Below the pieces are notes generated by a model, which saw nothing but the letters and a program-made list of their open reading frames with translations, was not told the origin of the DNA and made no database searches. A DNA stretch of 64,000 nucleotides from Haematobia irritans (taxonomy: Eukaryota; Arthropoda; Insecta; Diptera; Muscidae): assembly GCF_050003625.1 (NCBI RefSeq), contig NC_134397.1:266284070-266348069 (forward strand). Reading direction: 5' to 3'. Positions 55,201 to 62,460 of this stretch are shown piece by piece. The translations under genes and the position numbers were made by a program. Each line of letters opens with the position of its first letter. Position 1 is the first letter of the stretch.

Positions 55201-57903
55201 CACATCTGATTTAAAAGATTTTCTGAGAAAGAACGCTAACTGATGGGAAATATTATATGTGCTGCTAAAAGTAGCAAGTAGGATTTGACTATCCCAGAAT
55301 ACGAAAATAGGTCCCACTTGAAAAGGAAGCGCAGTCCCAAAAAGGAAATTTGGGTTCATTTTTATTTGAAATATTTGGGTTTATTTTCATAATGCAAAAA
55401 GGACCCAAAATGGAAATGAAGTTACTCTCCAAAAAAATTAAAAATTTGCTGTCTTTGTTTTCCATGTAATTTGTTAGGGTCCTACTTCATTTAGGTTTTG
55501 GGGCCAATTTTCATGGGACCCATATTCATAGCGCCCAAATAACATATATGGAAAATCACAACACGAAATGTTTATTGTTTTTTTTTTGGGTGCAGCTTAA
55601 TTTTATCTTTGGTTGCAGTTTGCATTATGAAATTAAACTCCAATATTTGGAATAAAATAAAACCCCAATTTCCTTGGGGATTGTGCTTGGTTTTCTAGTG
55701 GGATCTAATTTCGGGACCAATCTTCATGGGGCCCATATTCATAGCGCCCAAAAATTTTATGGAAAACCACAACACGAAATGTTTATTGTTTTTTTTTTTT
55801 TTGGGGTGCAGCTTAATTTTATCTTTGGTTCCGGTTTGCATTATGAAAATAAACTCCAATATTTCGAATAAAATAAAACCCCAATTTCCTTTGGGATTGT
55901 GCTTGGTTTTCTAGTGGAATCTAATTTCGCTTTCTGGAATTTGACAATGGTGTCAACTATACACCCTTTTGTTGGGCGCTATGAATATGGACTCCGTGAA
56001 AATGAGTCCAAAAGCCCAAACGACACTGGTTATGTTTAAGACTTTCTTCTATAAATAGATCCAAAATGGGCTAACGCGAACTTAGCCCTACGGCCCTTAG
56101 ACGTAGGTTAAGGTTTTGTCCTATGGACCGAGTCCAATGTGAGCTAACGTGATTCCAAAGTGGTAAAAGTTGGAGGCCTTGGGCGAAGGATTATGATTTT
56201 CTAATATGGACAGAGTTCAAAGTGGGCTAATGCAATTCCAAAGAGATATAAGTGGCCGCCTTTCGACCGGGGTTTCAAACTTTCTCCAATGTTTTCCATC
56301 AGTTAGGGTTCATTTTCACACAGTCGTTTAAATCAAAATTGAAAACAATTTGTGAAATGAACCCATCAGTTAGGGTTCATTTTCACACAGTCGTTTAATT
56401 CAAAATTGAAAACAATTGGGGTCTTGGCGTCGATTTTCATGATTCAGTTTCATGTTGTTGGGGCTGAGTCTCATGGGACTCATGCTAAGTATGAAACGTC
56501 GCCCCACTTTTGGGACCCTGTTTCATTTTTTGGGTTATTTTCCTGGGCCCATTTTCAAACCACACCAGGGTCCAAAGTGGGCTAACGCAATTCCAAAGAG
56601 ATATAAGTGGCCGCCTATCGACCTGGGTTTCAGACTTTCTCCAATGTTTTCCATCAGTTAGGGTTCATTTTCACACAGTCGTTTAAATCAAAATTGAAAA
56701 CATTTTGTGAAATGAACCCATCAGTTAGGGTTCATTTTCACACAGTCGTTTAAATTAAAATTGAAAACAATTTAGCTTTTGGCGTCGATTTTCATGATTC
56801 AGTTTCATGTTGTTGGGGCTGAGTCTCGTGGGACTCATGCTAAGTATGAAACGTCGCCCCACTTTTGGGACCCTGTTTCATTTTTTGGGTTATTTTCCTG
56901 GGCCCATTTTCACACCATCTTTTGTTGTTCGGAAGAACATTGACGAGGTTTAAGATTTTCTCATATTGATAGATCCAAAGTGGGTTGATGCGAACTTAAA
57001 ATGATACGCACGGATAGTCTTCGGTCAGGGTTCAAGATTATGTCCTAAGGACAGAGTCCAAAGTGAGTGAATGCGATTGCAAAGGGATATGTGATGAAGG
57101 CCTTTGGCCGTTATTTAAGATTTTCTCCTATGGACAGAGTTCAAAGTGGACCGGTCTTAATATTTTTTTTTGTACTCAGTAATTTTCCATTAGTTCGGGT
57201 ACATTTTCACACAAGTTTAAGTCGGAATTGAAAATTAGGCCTAATTTAGCTTTGGGCTTGATTTTCATGCTTCAGTTACACTTTGTTGGGACTATTTTCA
57301 TGAGGCTCATATTCATTGTGAAGTGTCGTCTCACTTTTGGATCCCTGTTTAATTGGAGTTTTGGGACTCTTTTTCCTGGGGCCCATTTTCCTACCGCCAC
57401 GGTATATATGAGAGATTTCATGTGTTGGTGTATTTAGAAGATTCCCCTATGCGTGTGTGTGTTTGTGATCCACATATCCAAATCCTGTGTTTGTGATCCA
57501 CATATCCAAATTAAGTCTCACTTTTGGGACCCCGTTTAATTGGAGTTTTGGGGCTCTTTTTCCTGGGGCCCATTTTCATACCGCCAGGACATATATGAGA
57601 GATTTCATGTGTTGGCGTATTTAGAAGATTCCCCTATGTATGTGTGTGTGTTTGTGATCCACACATCCAAATCCTCCTGTCACCAATTCTACTTACTTTA
57701 TATCCAAATCCAATAAGTCAATATGTTCCATAGACTCCTCACCATTATCGTGTTGGAAATTTAAGGCTATTCCTTGGGGCATATAAAAAAATGTACATAT
57801 GAAAATGAGCGTTTTTTTAATTGAATTAAAGGCACTCTCCTTTTTTTGTTTTGTCATAATTACCTGGAGGATAATAACGCAAATAGATTTTATTTAGACT
57901 CAT
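37099..57903 (-). CDS. Daw1: DAW1/WDR69 outer-arm dynein assembly factor, complete spliced gene
   Basis: Coding join on the - strand: 57903-57864, 57772-57697, 54234-53749, 46466-46149, 41602-41302, 37296-37099; 1,419 bp, 472 residues plus TGA. DAW1 (ODA16) carries preassembled outer-arm dynein to the intraflagellar transport machinery; in flies it would serve sperm flagella or sensory cilia (inference). Evidence: the N-terminus [14 protein letters not shown] aligns with the conserved LRYYPPG start of DAW1. Eight WD40 repeats run from about residue 125 to the C-terminus, each with GH...D..F...TGS.D.TA..W features. The last residues, CRLWR, match the family end. About 55-60 residues rich in Gln and Ser (about 53-105) make it longer than the 415-residue human protein. 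Phases agree at all five junctions. The intron after exon 4 has a GC donor. Introns 2-5 hold most of the repeats from 37.3 to 57.7 kb. Confidence 0.94.
37381..37995. repeat. GC-rich interspersed fragment in Daw1 intron 5
   Basis: Abruptly GC-rich start 'gtaacccggcccgcttcgct' in an AT-rich intron, with 'gcgccttccgaagcg' foldback potential. It looks like the end of an interspersed element of unknown class; the far boundary is unclear. Confidence 0.4.
38676..39936 (+). mobile_element. DD37E (ITmD37E-like) Tc1/mariner transposon, copy 2
   Basis: 1,261 bp with inverted ends AAGGGTGATACGGTC... and the complement, flanked by TA at 38674-38675 and 39937-39938. Its transposase frame is open but internally damaged. 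It is nested in a family B element. Confidence 0.9.
38829..39809 (+). CDS. DD37E transposase, open frame but catalytically damaged
   Basis: 326 residues from [19 protein letters not shown], the start homologous to copy 1 (an in-frame ATG at 38772 lies in the untranslated leader). The paired helix-turn-helix DNA-binding region is intact ([40 protein letters not shown]). The first catalytic Asp is kept in [10 protein letters not shown] and the Glu in LCPIEKYW. The second catalytic site, WPDLASCHY in copy 1, reads [10 protein letters not shown], so the Asp is lost. About 14 residues before VKECLNKR are also deleted in frame. The product could bind DNA but should not cut. Confidence 0.88.
   Translation: MPSKQEEQRIKILLAHRENPSYSHAKLAKLLKVVKSTVTNVIKVFGEHLSTARKSGSGGNRKPEVAETTKRVAGSFMRNPNLSLRDAANKLGVSSTTVHRAKKRAGLSTYKKVVTPNRDDEQNTTAKARSRRLYTTIMTKFDCVVMGDETYVKADYNQLPGQEFYTAKGRGKVADIFKHIKLSKFSKKYLVWQVICTCVNQDVKECLNKRLLSFLKKHGCSVLFWPYGMASCHYGKKAMEWYAANNVQVVPKDKNPPNTPELCPIEKYWAIVKRNLKKTKKTAKDEQQFKANWLSAAKEVDKVAVQNLMAGVKREARQFGFGKAKA
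41302..41602 (-). CDS. Daw1: Daw1 coding exon 5
   Basis: Acceptor CATTTCAG|T. It encodes [17 protein letters not shown] to [10 protein letters not shown], covering WD repeats 5-7. Donor AAG|GTAAGT, phase 0. Confidence 0.93.
41789..42819 (+). repeat. Family A 153-bp-unit element
   Basis: Starts 'aagtaaggaaagtctaaag', 'cggtcggggccgactataat', 'cctgcaccactttg'. The units have 'tatatatgggagctatatct' at 153-bp spacing (for example GGG at 42379 and 42532). Ends with 'cacggacagacggacatcgc', 'gtgtctatctcgtctccttc' and the foldback ACCCTGTTCCACAGTGTGGGGCAGGGT. Confidence 0.78.
42820..43371 (+). repeat. Family A element, 5'-truncated tandem copy
   Basis: Begins inside the element ('atatgggaaacatttaaatc'), and repeats the units and the terminal foldback. 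It directly follows the previous copy, so the two share an end. Confidence 0.72.
43374..43467 (-). repeat. CCCAGC MITE end fragment
   Basis: 'gtggaagtgcttttaagttg' then 'ccaaatttttttgctgg' match the arm of the CCCAGC family. Confidence 0.65.
43478..43985. repeat. Family A remnant followed by family D MITE piece
   Basis: 'gtttatgatttatcggtcga' (43523) is a family A remnant; 43730-43985 contains AATTAATTG motifs, 'cgtgattgaagacatttcaa' and 'cgtgattgaatcagaaaaaa', the (-) orientation end of family D. Confidence 0.5.
44229..45070 (+). mobile_element. Family F element, copy 1, with nested CCATAGAC MITE
   Basis: Shares 'ggtctgttcgcgtacttttc', 'gtaagagtgtattttactct', 'caactagctggcaacgtat' and 'ctcgaacggagctat' with 46628-47572. 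No inverted ends or coding capacity were identified. Confidence 0.6.
44271..44695. mobile_element. 425-bp MITE with CCATAGAC inverted ends
   Basis: CCATAGACAATAGATG at the left and CCATAGACCTTATAAT in the complement at the right, with a shared 'ATAGAT.GGCCATG' inner block, giving imperfect inverted repeats of about 32 bp. It is flanked by TAAAAA on both sides, a possible 6-bp target duplication. The intact site is visible in the sister family F copy. Confidence 0.72.
45518..46092 (-). mobile_element. Long family D MITE variant (-)
   Basis: Starts 'acacagaaaaaaaatatcac' and ends 'aatttttgtgtgta'. Many AATTAATTG motifs; similar to 27583-28140. It ends only about 55 bp from Daw1 exon 4, on the side of the GC donor. 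Confidence 0.68.
46149..46466 (-). CDS. Daw1: Daw1 coding exon 4, with GC splice donor
   Basis: Acceptor TTTTCAG|T. It encodes [15 protein letters not shown] through [18 protein letters not shown]. The 3' border is AAAAG|GCAAGA; no GT donor exists nearby. Ending here and joining to the next exon gives [15 protein letters not shown], the same length as the DAW1 interblade segment. Confidence 0.9.
46491..46560 (-). repeat. SINE tail fragment
   Basis: 'ctaggttaggttaggtatag' followed by 'acttagtctattcagtcc' matches the 3' part of the complete SINE. Confidence 0.6.
46987..47522 (-). mobile_element. Himar1-like mariner copy C, internally deleted (536 bp)
   Basis: Both irritans-type ends are present (ACAGGTTGGCTGATAAG at left; 'ggggacttatcagccaacat' at right), with TA at the left. 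Only the last 80 residues of the transposase remain, from [19 protein letters not shown] with normal third-Asp spacing to ALEGNYVE. They are fused to the 5' leader. It is a MITE-like deletion derivative that could be moved only in trans. Confidence 0.88.
47055..47297 (-). pseudogene. Himar1-type transposase C-terminal remnant, copy C
   Basis: 80 residues covering the third catalytic Asp region ([13 protein letters not shown]) to the C-terminus. The N-terminal two thirds are deleted between about 47310 and the leader sequence. Confidence 0.8.
48130..49003 (-). repeat. 28-bp minisatellite, inverted and diverged, with family B head repeats
   Basis: Units close to 'tatagaaaattttgtcaaaa' at 48140-48450 and 48705-48990. 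A block 'gcgtttggtaagccaacca' to 'ttgccactcgatccaaaaat' occurs twice (48010-48070, 48590-48640). The same composition appears, inverted, in the family B copy at 7000-7230. Confidence 0.7.
49004..50654 (-). repeat. Family C 153-bp-unit element (-)
   Basis: Starts near 'ctataaagtatatatattc', then 'gtctgtctgtctgtctgtct', then units at 153-bp spacing (TATCGG at 49192, 49345, 49498). Ends 'ggtggtgggtatttaagat', 'cggcccggccgaacttact', 'gtatatacttgtt'. It is very similar to 1-1206. Confidence 0.8.
50655..50903. repeat. Spacer of diverged 28-bp units between inverted family C copies
   Basis: 'ttattcctagcgaaattttt' and 'aaattttattcctataattt' belong to the 28-bp family. They show that the family C pair sits inside the minisatellite. 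Confidence 0.55.
50904..52650 (+). repeat. Family C 153-bp-unit element (+), complete
   Basis: Best full-length copy. Left end 'aacaagtatatacagcacta', 'agttcggccgggccgaatct', ATACCCACCACCATG. It has about seven 153-bp units, an 'acagacagacagacagacgg' stretch and 'gatatttcgatgcgttacaa'. The right end foldback runs TTATACCCCCGTCACC to GGTGGTGGGTATAA. Confidence 0.82.
52719..53192 (+). mobile_element. Family E MITE (474 bp)
   Basis: ACACCCAAAGAAATTTG at left; 'gacttttttctatgagtgt' at right, giving imperfect inverted ends. Internal 'agcagac' motifs are frequent. It is embedded in the 28-bp array, which resumes at 53193-53400. Confidence 0.65.
53193..53400 (-). repeat. 28-bp minisatellite, inverted block
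   Basis: Seven diverged units of 'atagaaaattttgtcaaaat' type. Confidence 0.75.
53440..53650 (-). repeat. Possible second tRNA-like SINE family (family K)
   Basis: On the - strand, GGTTCGAATCC (near 53455-53465) fits box B and 'gacccagtgg' upstream could be box A. The remainder shares 'tttatagac' and 'cacacaagc' with 62312-62460. Not a tRNA gene, since no cloverleaf or acceptor pairing is seen. Confidence 0.4.
53749..54234 (-). CDS. Daw1: Daw1 coding exon 3
   Basis: Acceptor TTTGCAG|T completes an AAT codon. It encodes [14 protein letters not shown], the Gln/Ser-rich insert, a basic helix ([14 protein letters not shown]) and the first WD repeats ([25 protein letters not shown]). Donor TG|GTAAGA, phase 2. 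Confidence 0.93.
54250..57690. repeat. Domain of nested local duplications in Daw1 intron 2
   Basis: Dominated by variants of GGGGCC(C)ATTTTCAT and its complement. Clear tandem duplications: period about 430 (54829 and 55259, 'aaaagtagcaagtaggattt'), about 206 (55522 and 55728), about 356 (56226-56580 and 56581-56935) and 187 (57404 and 57591). No terminal repeats or coding frame were found. It stands out as less AT-rich than the surroundings. Confidence 0.7.
57697..57772 (-). CDS. Daw1: Daw1 coding exon 2
   Basis: Acceptor after a T tract, CCCCAAG|GA. The join gives [20 protein letters not shown], matching the family pattern GI.LEY..........IDLL. Donor ATAAA|GTAAGT, phase 2. Intron 1 is only 91 bp. 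Confidence 0.87.
57864..57903 (-). CDS. Daw1: Daw1 coding exon 1
   Basis: ATG AGT CTA AAT AAA ATC TAT TTG CGT TAT TAT CCT CCA G, then donor GTAATT; phase 1. It encodes [13 protein letters not shown]. Only 40 bp, it is recognised by the DAW1 N-terminal motif and phase. A six-codon upstream ORF (ATGCCCGCC...) lies just 5' of it at about 57934. Confidence 0.85.
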
Positions 57904-58555
57904 CTGAGGAACTCTTATTTGTAATTGGCGGGCATGTGTAAAGGAATGTTAAAGGTTTTGTGGAAAAACTGTTAATAACTTTGATGTATTGAAATTTCTT
58001 TTGTCTACCCCCATTAAGACGGAAAGATTGTTTATTTTTTGATGTCAACTCGTTGTCAAGGATTTTGTTGGAGCTCTTTGTTAGTTCAATATTGAGGCCA
58101 GCTGGTGGAAGAAGAAGCCTTATTCAGATATAAATAAAATCATTGTGGTTCATGAAAGATTTAGATATTTTTAAATATCTAAAAATATTTATGAGTGTAT
58201 ATATATTAAATAGTAGAATTTAAAAGTGGTCAGGGAAAACACTTTGAAACGGTCCAATGGCTTTGTTAATAAGTCAGATGACTTTAATAGGAAATAAAGC
58301 TTTTGCGGGAGCTTTTTTAGTACTCTAAGCAAATCTACTTAGAGTTAATACTGGGAACAGTGCCAGTATTTTGTTTATTAGGGAGAGGAAAAATAAATTG
58401 CGATCAGAAATTAATAATGTTTGTGGTGAACATATTCCTAAACAATATACAGCATGGATGATATGCATTTTTATTTATTTTTTGTTCAATCAGTTTAGTT
58501 TTTTTCGAATCATCAAAATGTTTCTAACTAAAAAGTTGACTAAAACTGCAAACTT
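57904..58555 (-). promoter_or_regulatory. Daw1: Daw1 5' flank
   Basis: Upstream of the start codon the sequence is free of recognised repeats to about 58550 and should hold the 5' UTR and promoter. 'TTCCTCAG' immediately before ATG could also be an acceptor of an upstream noncoding exon. No TATA box or other confident core promoter element was found. Confidence 0.3.
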
Positions 58556-58623
58556 TTTCTTTTAAAAAATTAATTAATACAATTAACTTTTTAATCAAAC
58601 TCGGAACACTAAGTCAGTTAAAA
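58556..58623 (-). repeat. Family D-like fragment, left half
   Basis: 'aattaatacaattaactttt' and 'caaactcggaacactaagtc' resemble the long family D variants. Its partner half appears at 61798-61995 beyond the A/B insertions. Confidence 0.55.
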
Positions 58624-59989
58624 AACAAGTAAGGAAAGTGTAAAGTCGGGTGGGGCCGACTATATTATACCCTGCACCACTTTGTAGATCTAAATTTTCG
58701 ATACCATATCACATCCGTCAAATGTGTTGGGGGCTATATATAAAGGTTTGTCCAAAATTCATACATTTAAATATCACTCGATCTGAACAGAATTTGATAG
58801 ACTTCTACAAAATCTATAGACTCAACATTTAAGTCGGCTAATGCACTAGTGTGGAACACAATGTTAGTAAAAAATATGGGAAAAATTTTAAATCTGAAGC
58901 AATTTTATGGAAACTTCGCAAAAGTTTATTTATGATTTATCGCTCGATATATATGTATTAGAAGTTTAGGAAAATTAGAGTCATTTTTACAACTTTTCGA
59001 CTAAGCAGTGGCGATTTTACAAGAAAAATGTTGGTATTTTGACAATTTTTGTCGAAATCAGAAAAACATATATATGGGAGCTATATCTAAATCTAAACCG
59101 ATATCAGCCAAATTTGTCACGCATAGCTACAATGCTAATTCTACTCTCTGTGCAAAATGTCAACTAAATCGGAGCAAAAAATTGGCCTCTGTGGTCATAT
59201 GAGTGAAAATCGGGCGAAATCTATATATGGGAGCTATATCTAAATCTGAACCGATTTCAACTAAATTTGGCACGCATAGCAACAATGCTAATTCTTCTCC
59301 CTGTGCAAAATTTCAACCAAATTGGGGTAAAACTCTGGCTTCTGGGACCGTATTAGTCCATATCGGGCGAAAGATATATATGGGAGCTATATCTAAATCT
59401 GAACCGATTTCAATAAAATTTGGCACACTTGACTATACTACTAATTGTACTCCTAGAGCAAAATTTCAACAAAATTGGAGTAAAACTCTGGCTTCTGGGA
59501 CCGCATTAGTCCATATCGGGCGAAAGATATATATGGGAGCTATATCTAAATCTGAACCGATTTCAATAAAATTTGGCACACTTGACTACACTATTAATTG
59601 TGCTCCCTGTGCAAAATTGCAACCAAATTGGGGTAAAACTCTGGCTTCTGGGACCGTATTAGTCCATATCGGGCGAAAGATATATGGGAGCTGTATCTAA
59701 ATTTGAACTGATTTCAATCAAATTTTGCACACTTGACTATACGACCAAGTGTTATGTTTGTGCAAAATTTCAAGCAAATCAGGGTAAAATTCTGGCTTCT
59801 GGGTCCATATAAGTGCATATCGGGCGAAAGATATATATGGGAGCTATATCTAAATCTGAACCGATTTCTTCCAAAATCAATAGGGTTCTATTCTGAGCCA
59901 AAACACATACTTGTGCGAAGTTTGAAGTCGATTGGACTAAAACTGCGACCTAGACTTTCATTACAAAAATGTGTTCACGGACGGACACC
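58624..59989 (+). repeat. Family A 153-bp-unit element (+), nearly complete
   Basis: Starts 'aacaagtaaggaaagtgtaa', 'gggtggggccgactatatta', 'taccctgcaccac'. The GGGAGCTATATC landmark recurs at 59229, 59382 and 59535, exactly 153 bp apart. It is truncated after 'gtgttcacggacggacacc', where a family B copy begins. Confidence 0.82.
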
Positions 59990-61797
59990 ATAGTAACACA
60001 CATCGAATTATTGTTCTAATACCCCATAAAGTATATATGTTATATTCTGGGTCGTGGTGAAATTCTGAGTCGATCTAGCTATGTCCGTCTCTGTCCGGCT
60101 GTACGTCCGTCTGTGGAAATCACGCTAACTTGAAACTTGCCACAAGTAGTTGTTATTGATGTAGGTCGGATGGTATTGCGGACCACGTTTACGTATAGGC
60201 CCCATATAAACCAGTCCCCTGAGTTGACCTCCGGAGCCTCTTGATGGAGCAAAATACATCGGATGCGGTTGAAATTTGGCACGTGTTGTTAGTATATGGT
60301 ATTTAACAACTATGCAAAAATTTATTATTATCGATCCATAATTATATACAGCCACCATGTAAATCGAACCCCAGATTTGACTTTCGGAGCCTCTTGGAGG
60401 AGCAAATTTGATCCGATCCGGTTGAAATTTGGTACGTGGTGTTAAGATACGGTCTCTGATAACCATGCAAAAATGTATCCATATCGGTCCATAATTATAT
60501 ATAGCCCCCATATAAACCGCTCCCCAGATTTGACCTCCGAAGCCTCTTGGAGGAGCAAAATACATCCGATCCGGTTGAAATTTGGCATGTGTTGTTAGTA
60601 TATGGTCTCTAACAACCATGCAAAAATTTATCCATATCGGTCCATAATTATATATAGCCCCCATATAAACCGATCCCCAGGTTTGACCTCCGGAGCCTCT
60701 TGGAGGAGCAAATTTGATCCGATCCGTTTGAAATTTCTCACGTGTTTTTAGTATATGATCTCTAACAACTATACAAAAATGTATTCATATCGGTCTATAA
60801 TTATATAGAGTCCCCATATAGTCCTATCCCCAGATTTGATCTCCGGAGCCTCTTGGAAGAGCAAATTTCATCCGATCCGGTTGAAATTTGGTACCTGGTA
60901 TAAGTACATAGTCTCTAGCAACTATGAAAAATTAGTACATATCGGTCCATAATTATATATAGCCCCAATTTAAATCGATCCCCAGATTTGACCCCCGAAG
61001 TCTCTTGGAGGAGCAAAATTCATCCGATTCGGTTGAAATTTGGTACATTTTGCTAGTATATAGCCACTAACAACAATGCACGCAAAAATTGGTCCATATC
61101 GGTTCATTAGTGTTATCCCCATATTCAATTCTGGCTCTCTAATTACCGCGCAAAAGATCGTATCGGATTGTAATTATTTGTAGACTTCCCTATATATCGG
61201 TCAACAATTGAATTATATACTCTGCATTTTTGTCTAATTTATACCACGTATTGACTAACTTACAATTTAGAAGGCGATGTTAAAATGTTGTAAGATACCT
61301 TAGGTTAGGTTAGGTTAGGTTAGGTGGCAGTCCGATGTATCAGGCTCACTTAGACTATTCAGTCCCTTGTGATACCACATTGGTGAACTTCTCTCTTATC
61401 ACTGAGTGCTGCCCGATTCCATGTTAAGCTCAATGACAAGGGACCTCCTTTTTATAGCCGAGTCCGATCGGCGTTCCACATTGCAGTGAAACCACTTAGA
61501 GAAGCTTTGAAACACTCAGAAATGTCACCAGCATTACTGAGGTGGAACAATCCATCGCTGAAAAACTTTTTGGTGTTAGGTGGAAGCAGGAATCGAACTC
61601 ACGACTTTGTGTATGCAATGCGGGCATGCTAACCATTGCACCACGGTGGCTCCCAAGATACCTTATTATCGGCAAGTATTACCACAACCCAAGTAATTCG
61701 ATTGTGGATGACAGTCTTAAGTAGAAGTTTCCACGCAATCCATTGTGGAGGGTACATAAGATTCGGCCTGGCCGAACTTACGGCCTATATATAGTTG
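59990..61797 (-). repeat. Family B 153-bp-unit element (-), interrupted by a SINE
   Basis: Left part 'accccataaagtatatatg', 'tattctgggtcgtggtgaaa', then units with CCCCCATATAAACCG at 153-bp spacing (60505 and 60658). Right end 'ggagggtacataagattcgg', 'cctggccgaacttacggcc'. The SINE lies at 61303-61654. Confidence 0.8.
61303..61654 (-). mobile_element. tRNA-derived SINE, complete, with perfect 11-bp target duplication
   Basis: Box A (complement of 61633-61643, TGGTGCAATGG) and box B (complement of 61589-61599, AGTTCGATTCC) form a tRNA-like pol III promoter. The body is about 270 bp and the 3' tail is several TAACC units instead of poly(A). Flanks AAGATACCTTA at 61292-61302 and 61655-61665 are identical direct repeats, the mark of target-primed insertion. 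It needs a LINE partner in trans. Confidence 0.88.
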
Positions 61798-61995
61798 TTT
61801 TAATTTAAAATTTTTAATCAAACTAAAAACACTAACGACCATTTTCATGTGCTCCATTAGCCTTTAACTACCAATCAACAAAAATATCTTCTTTCTGATT
61901 AACTTAAAATTAATTGAGTTTTACAATCAACATCAATTAAATTTTTATTTGAATTTATTAAAAAATTAATTGAAAATTTTTTATCAAGCCTTTTT
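61798..61995 (-). repeat. Family D-like fragment, right half
   Basis: 'aaaatttttaatcaaactaa' continues the sequence type interrupted at 58623; further AATTAATTG motifs run to about 61980. Confidence 0.5.
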
Positions 61996-61999
61996 GTAG

Positions 62000-62235
62000 G
62001 AGGAACTTCTATTTATGCCATTATTGGTGCTATGAAAACCTTTTGGAATGCCTTTGTTCTGCGTCCGAAATGTTTATCTGGTCAGGGCTTCACTACTCTC
62101 TTTAGTATATTTTCCCGATAATATACGGCATTTATTGTGATCTCACGGCCGATGAATACGAACGACCATCGGCCGTTACGGCGGCTCACACCATTATCAT
62201 CGGCGGAGCTTGAATTCTGGTGGCCTCCAAACAAA
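62000..62235 (-). pseudogene. Tc1/mariner-superfamily transposase fragment
   Basis: The - strand frame reads WSFVFIGREITINAVYYREN, then ILKRVVKP, a stop, and PDKHFGRRTKAFQK. This matches the region between the first and second catalytic residues of Tc1/mariner transposases. It has an internal stop and no catalytic residues in view, and is a short relic. Confidence 0.6.
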
Positions 62236-62311
62236 GCAATGCCTTGCATCTTTCCAGACTTGTTTTTTTTTTGCTCTTGAAGGGATTTAGTTCAAGCTCA
62301 TTTTTCGATAT

Positions 62312-62460
62312 GTGTCGCCACCATGGTTAGCATATCCGTCTTGCATTCATAGGGTCATGAGTCCAATGCAAACCGTACAGTCGAGCAGTTCCATTTATAG
62401 ACTTCATTATTGGACACACAAGCAAGCCCATGTTAAGAAACTTTATTTAAAGGCAACAAA
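62312..62460 (+). repeat. SINE-like fragment (family K type)
   Basis: 'caccatggttagcatatccg' resembles the SINE head; 'tccatttatagac' and 'cacacaagcaagc' resemble 53560-53600. Decayed. Confidence 0.4.

Noticed and set aside
61300..61326. Telomeric TTAGG repeat
   Set aside because: It is the (TAACC)n tail of a SINE with target duplications, and flies lack TTAGG telomeres.
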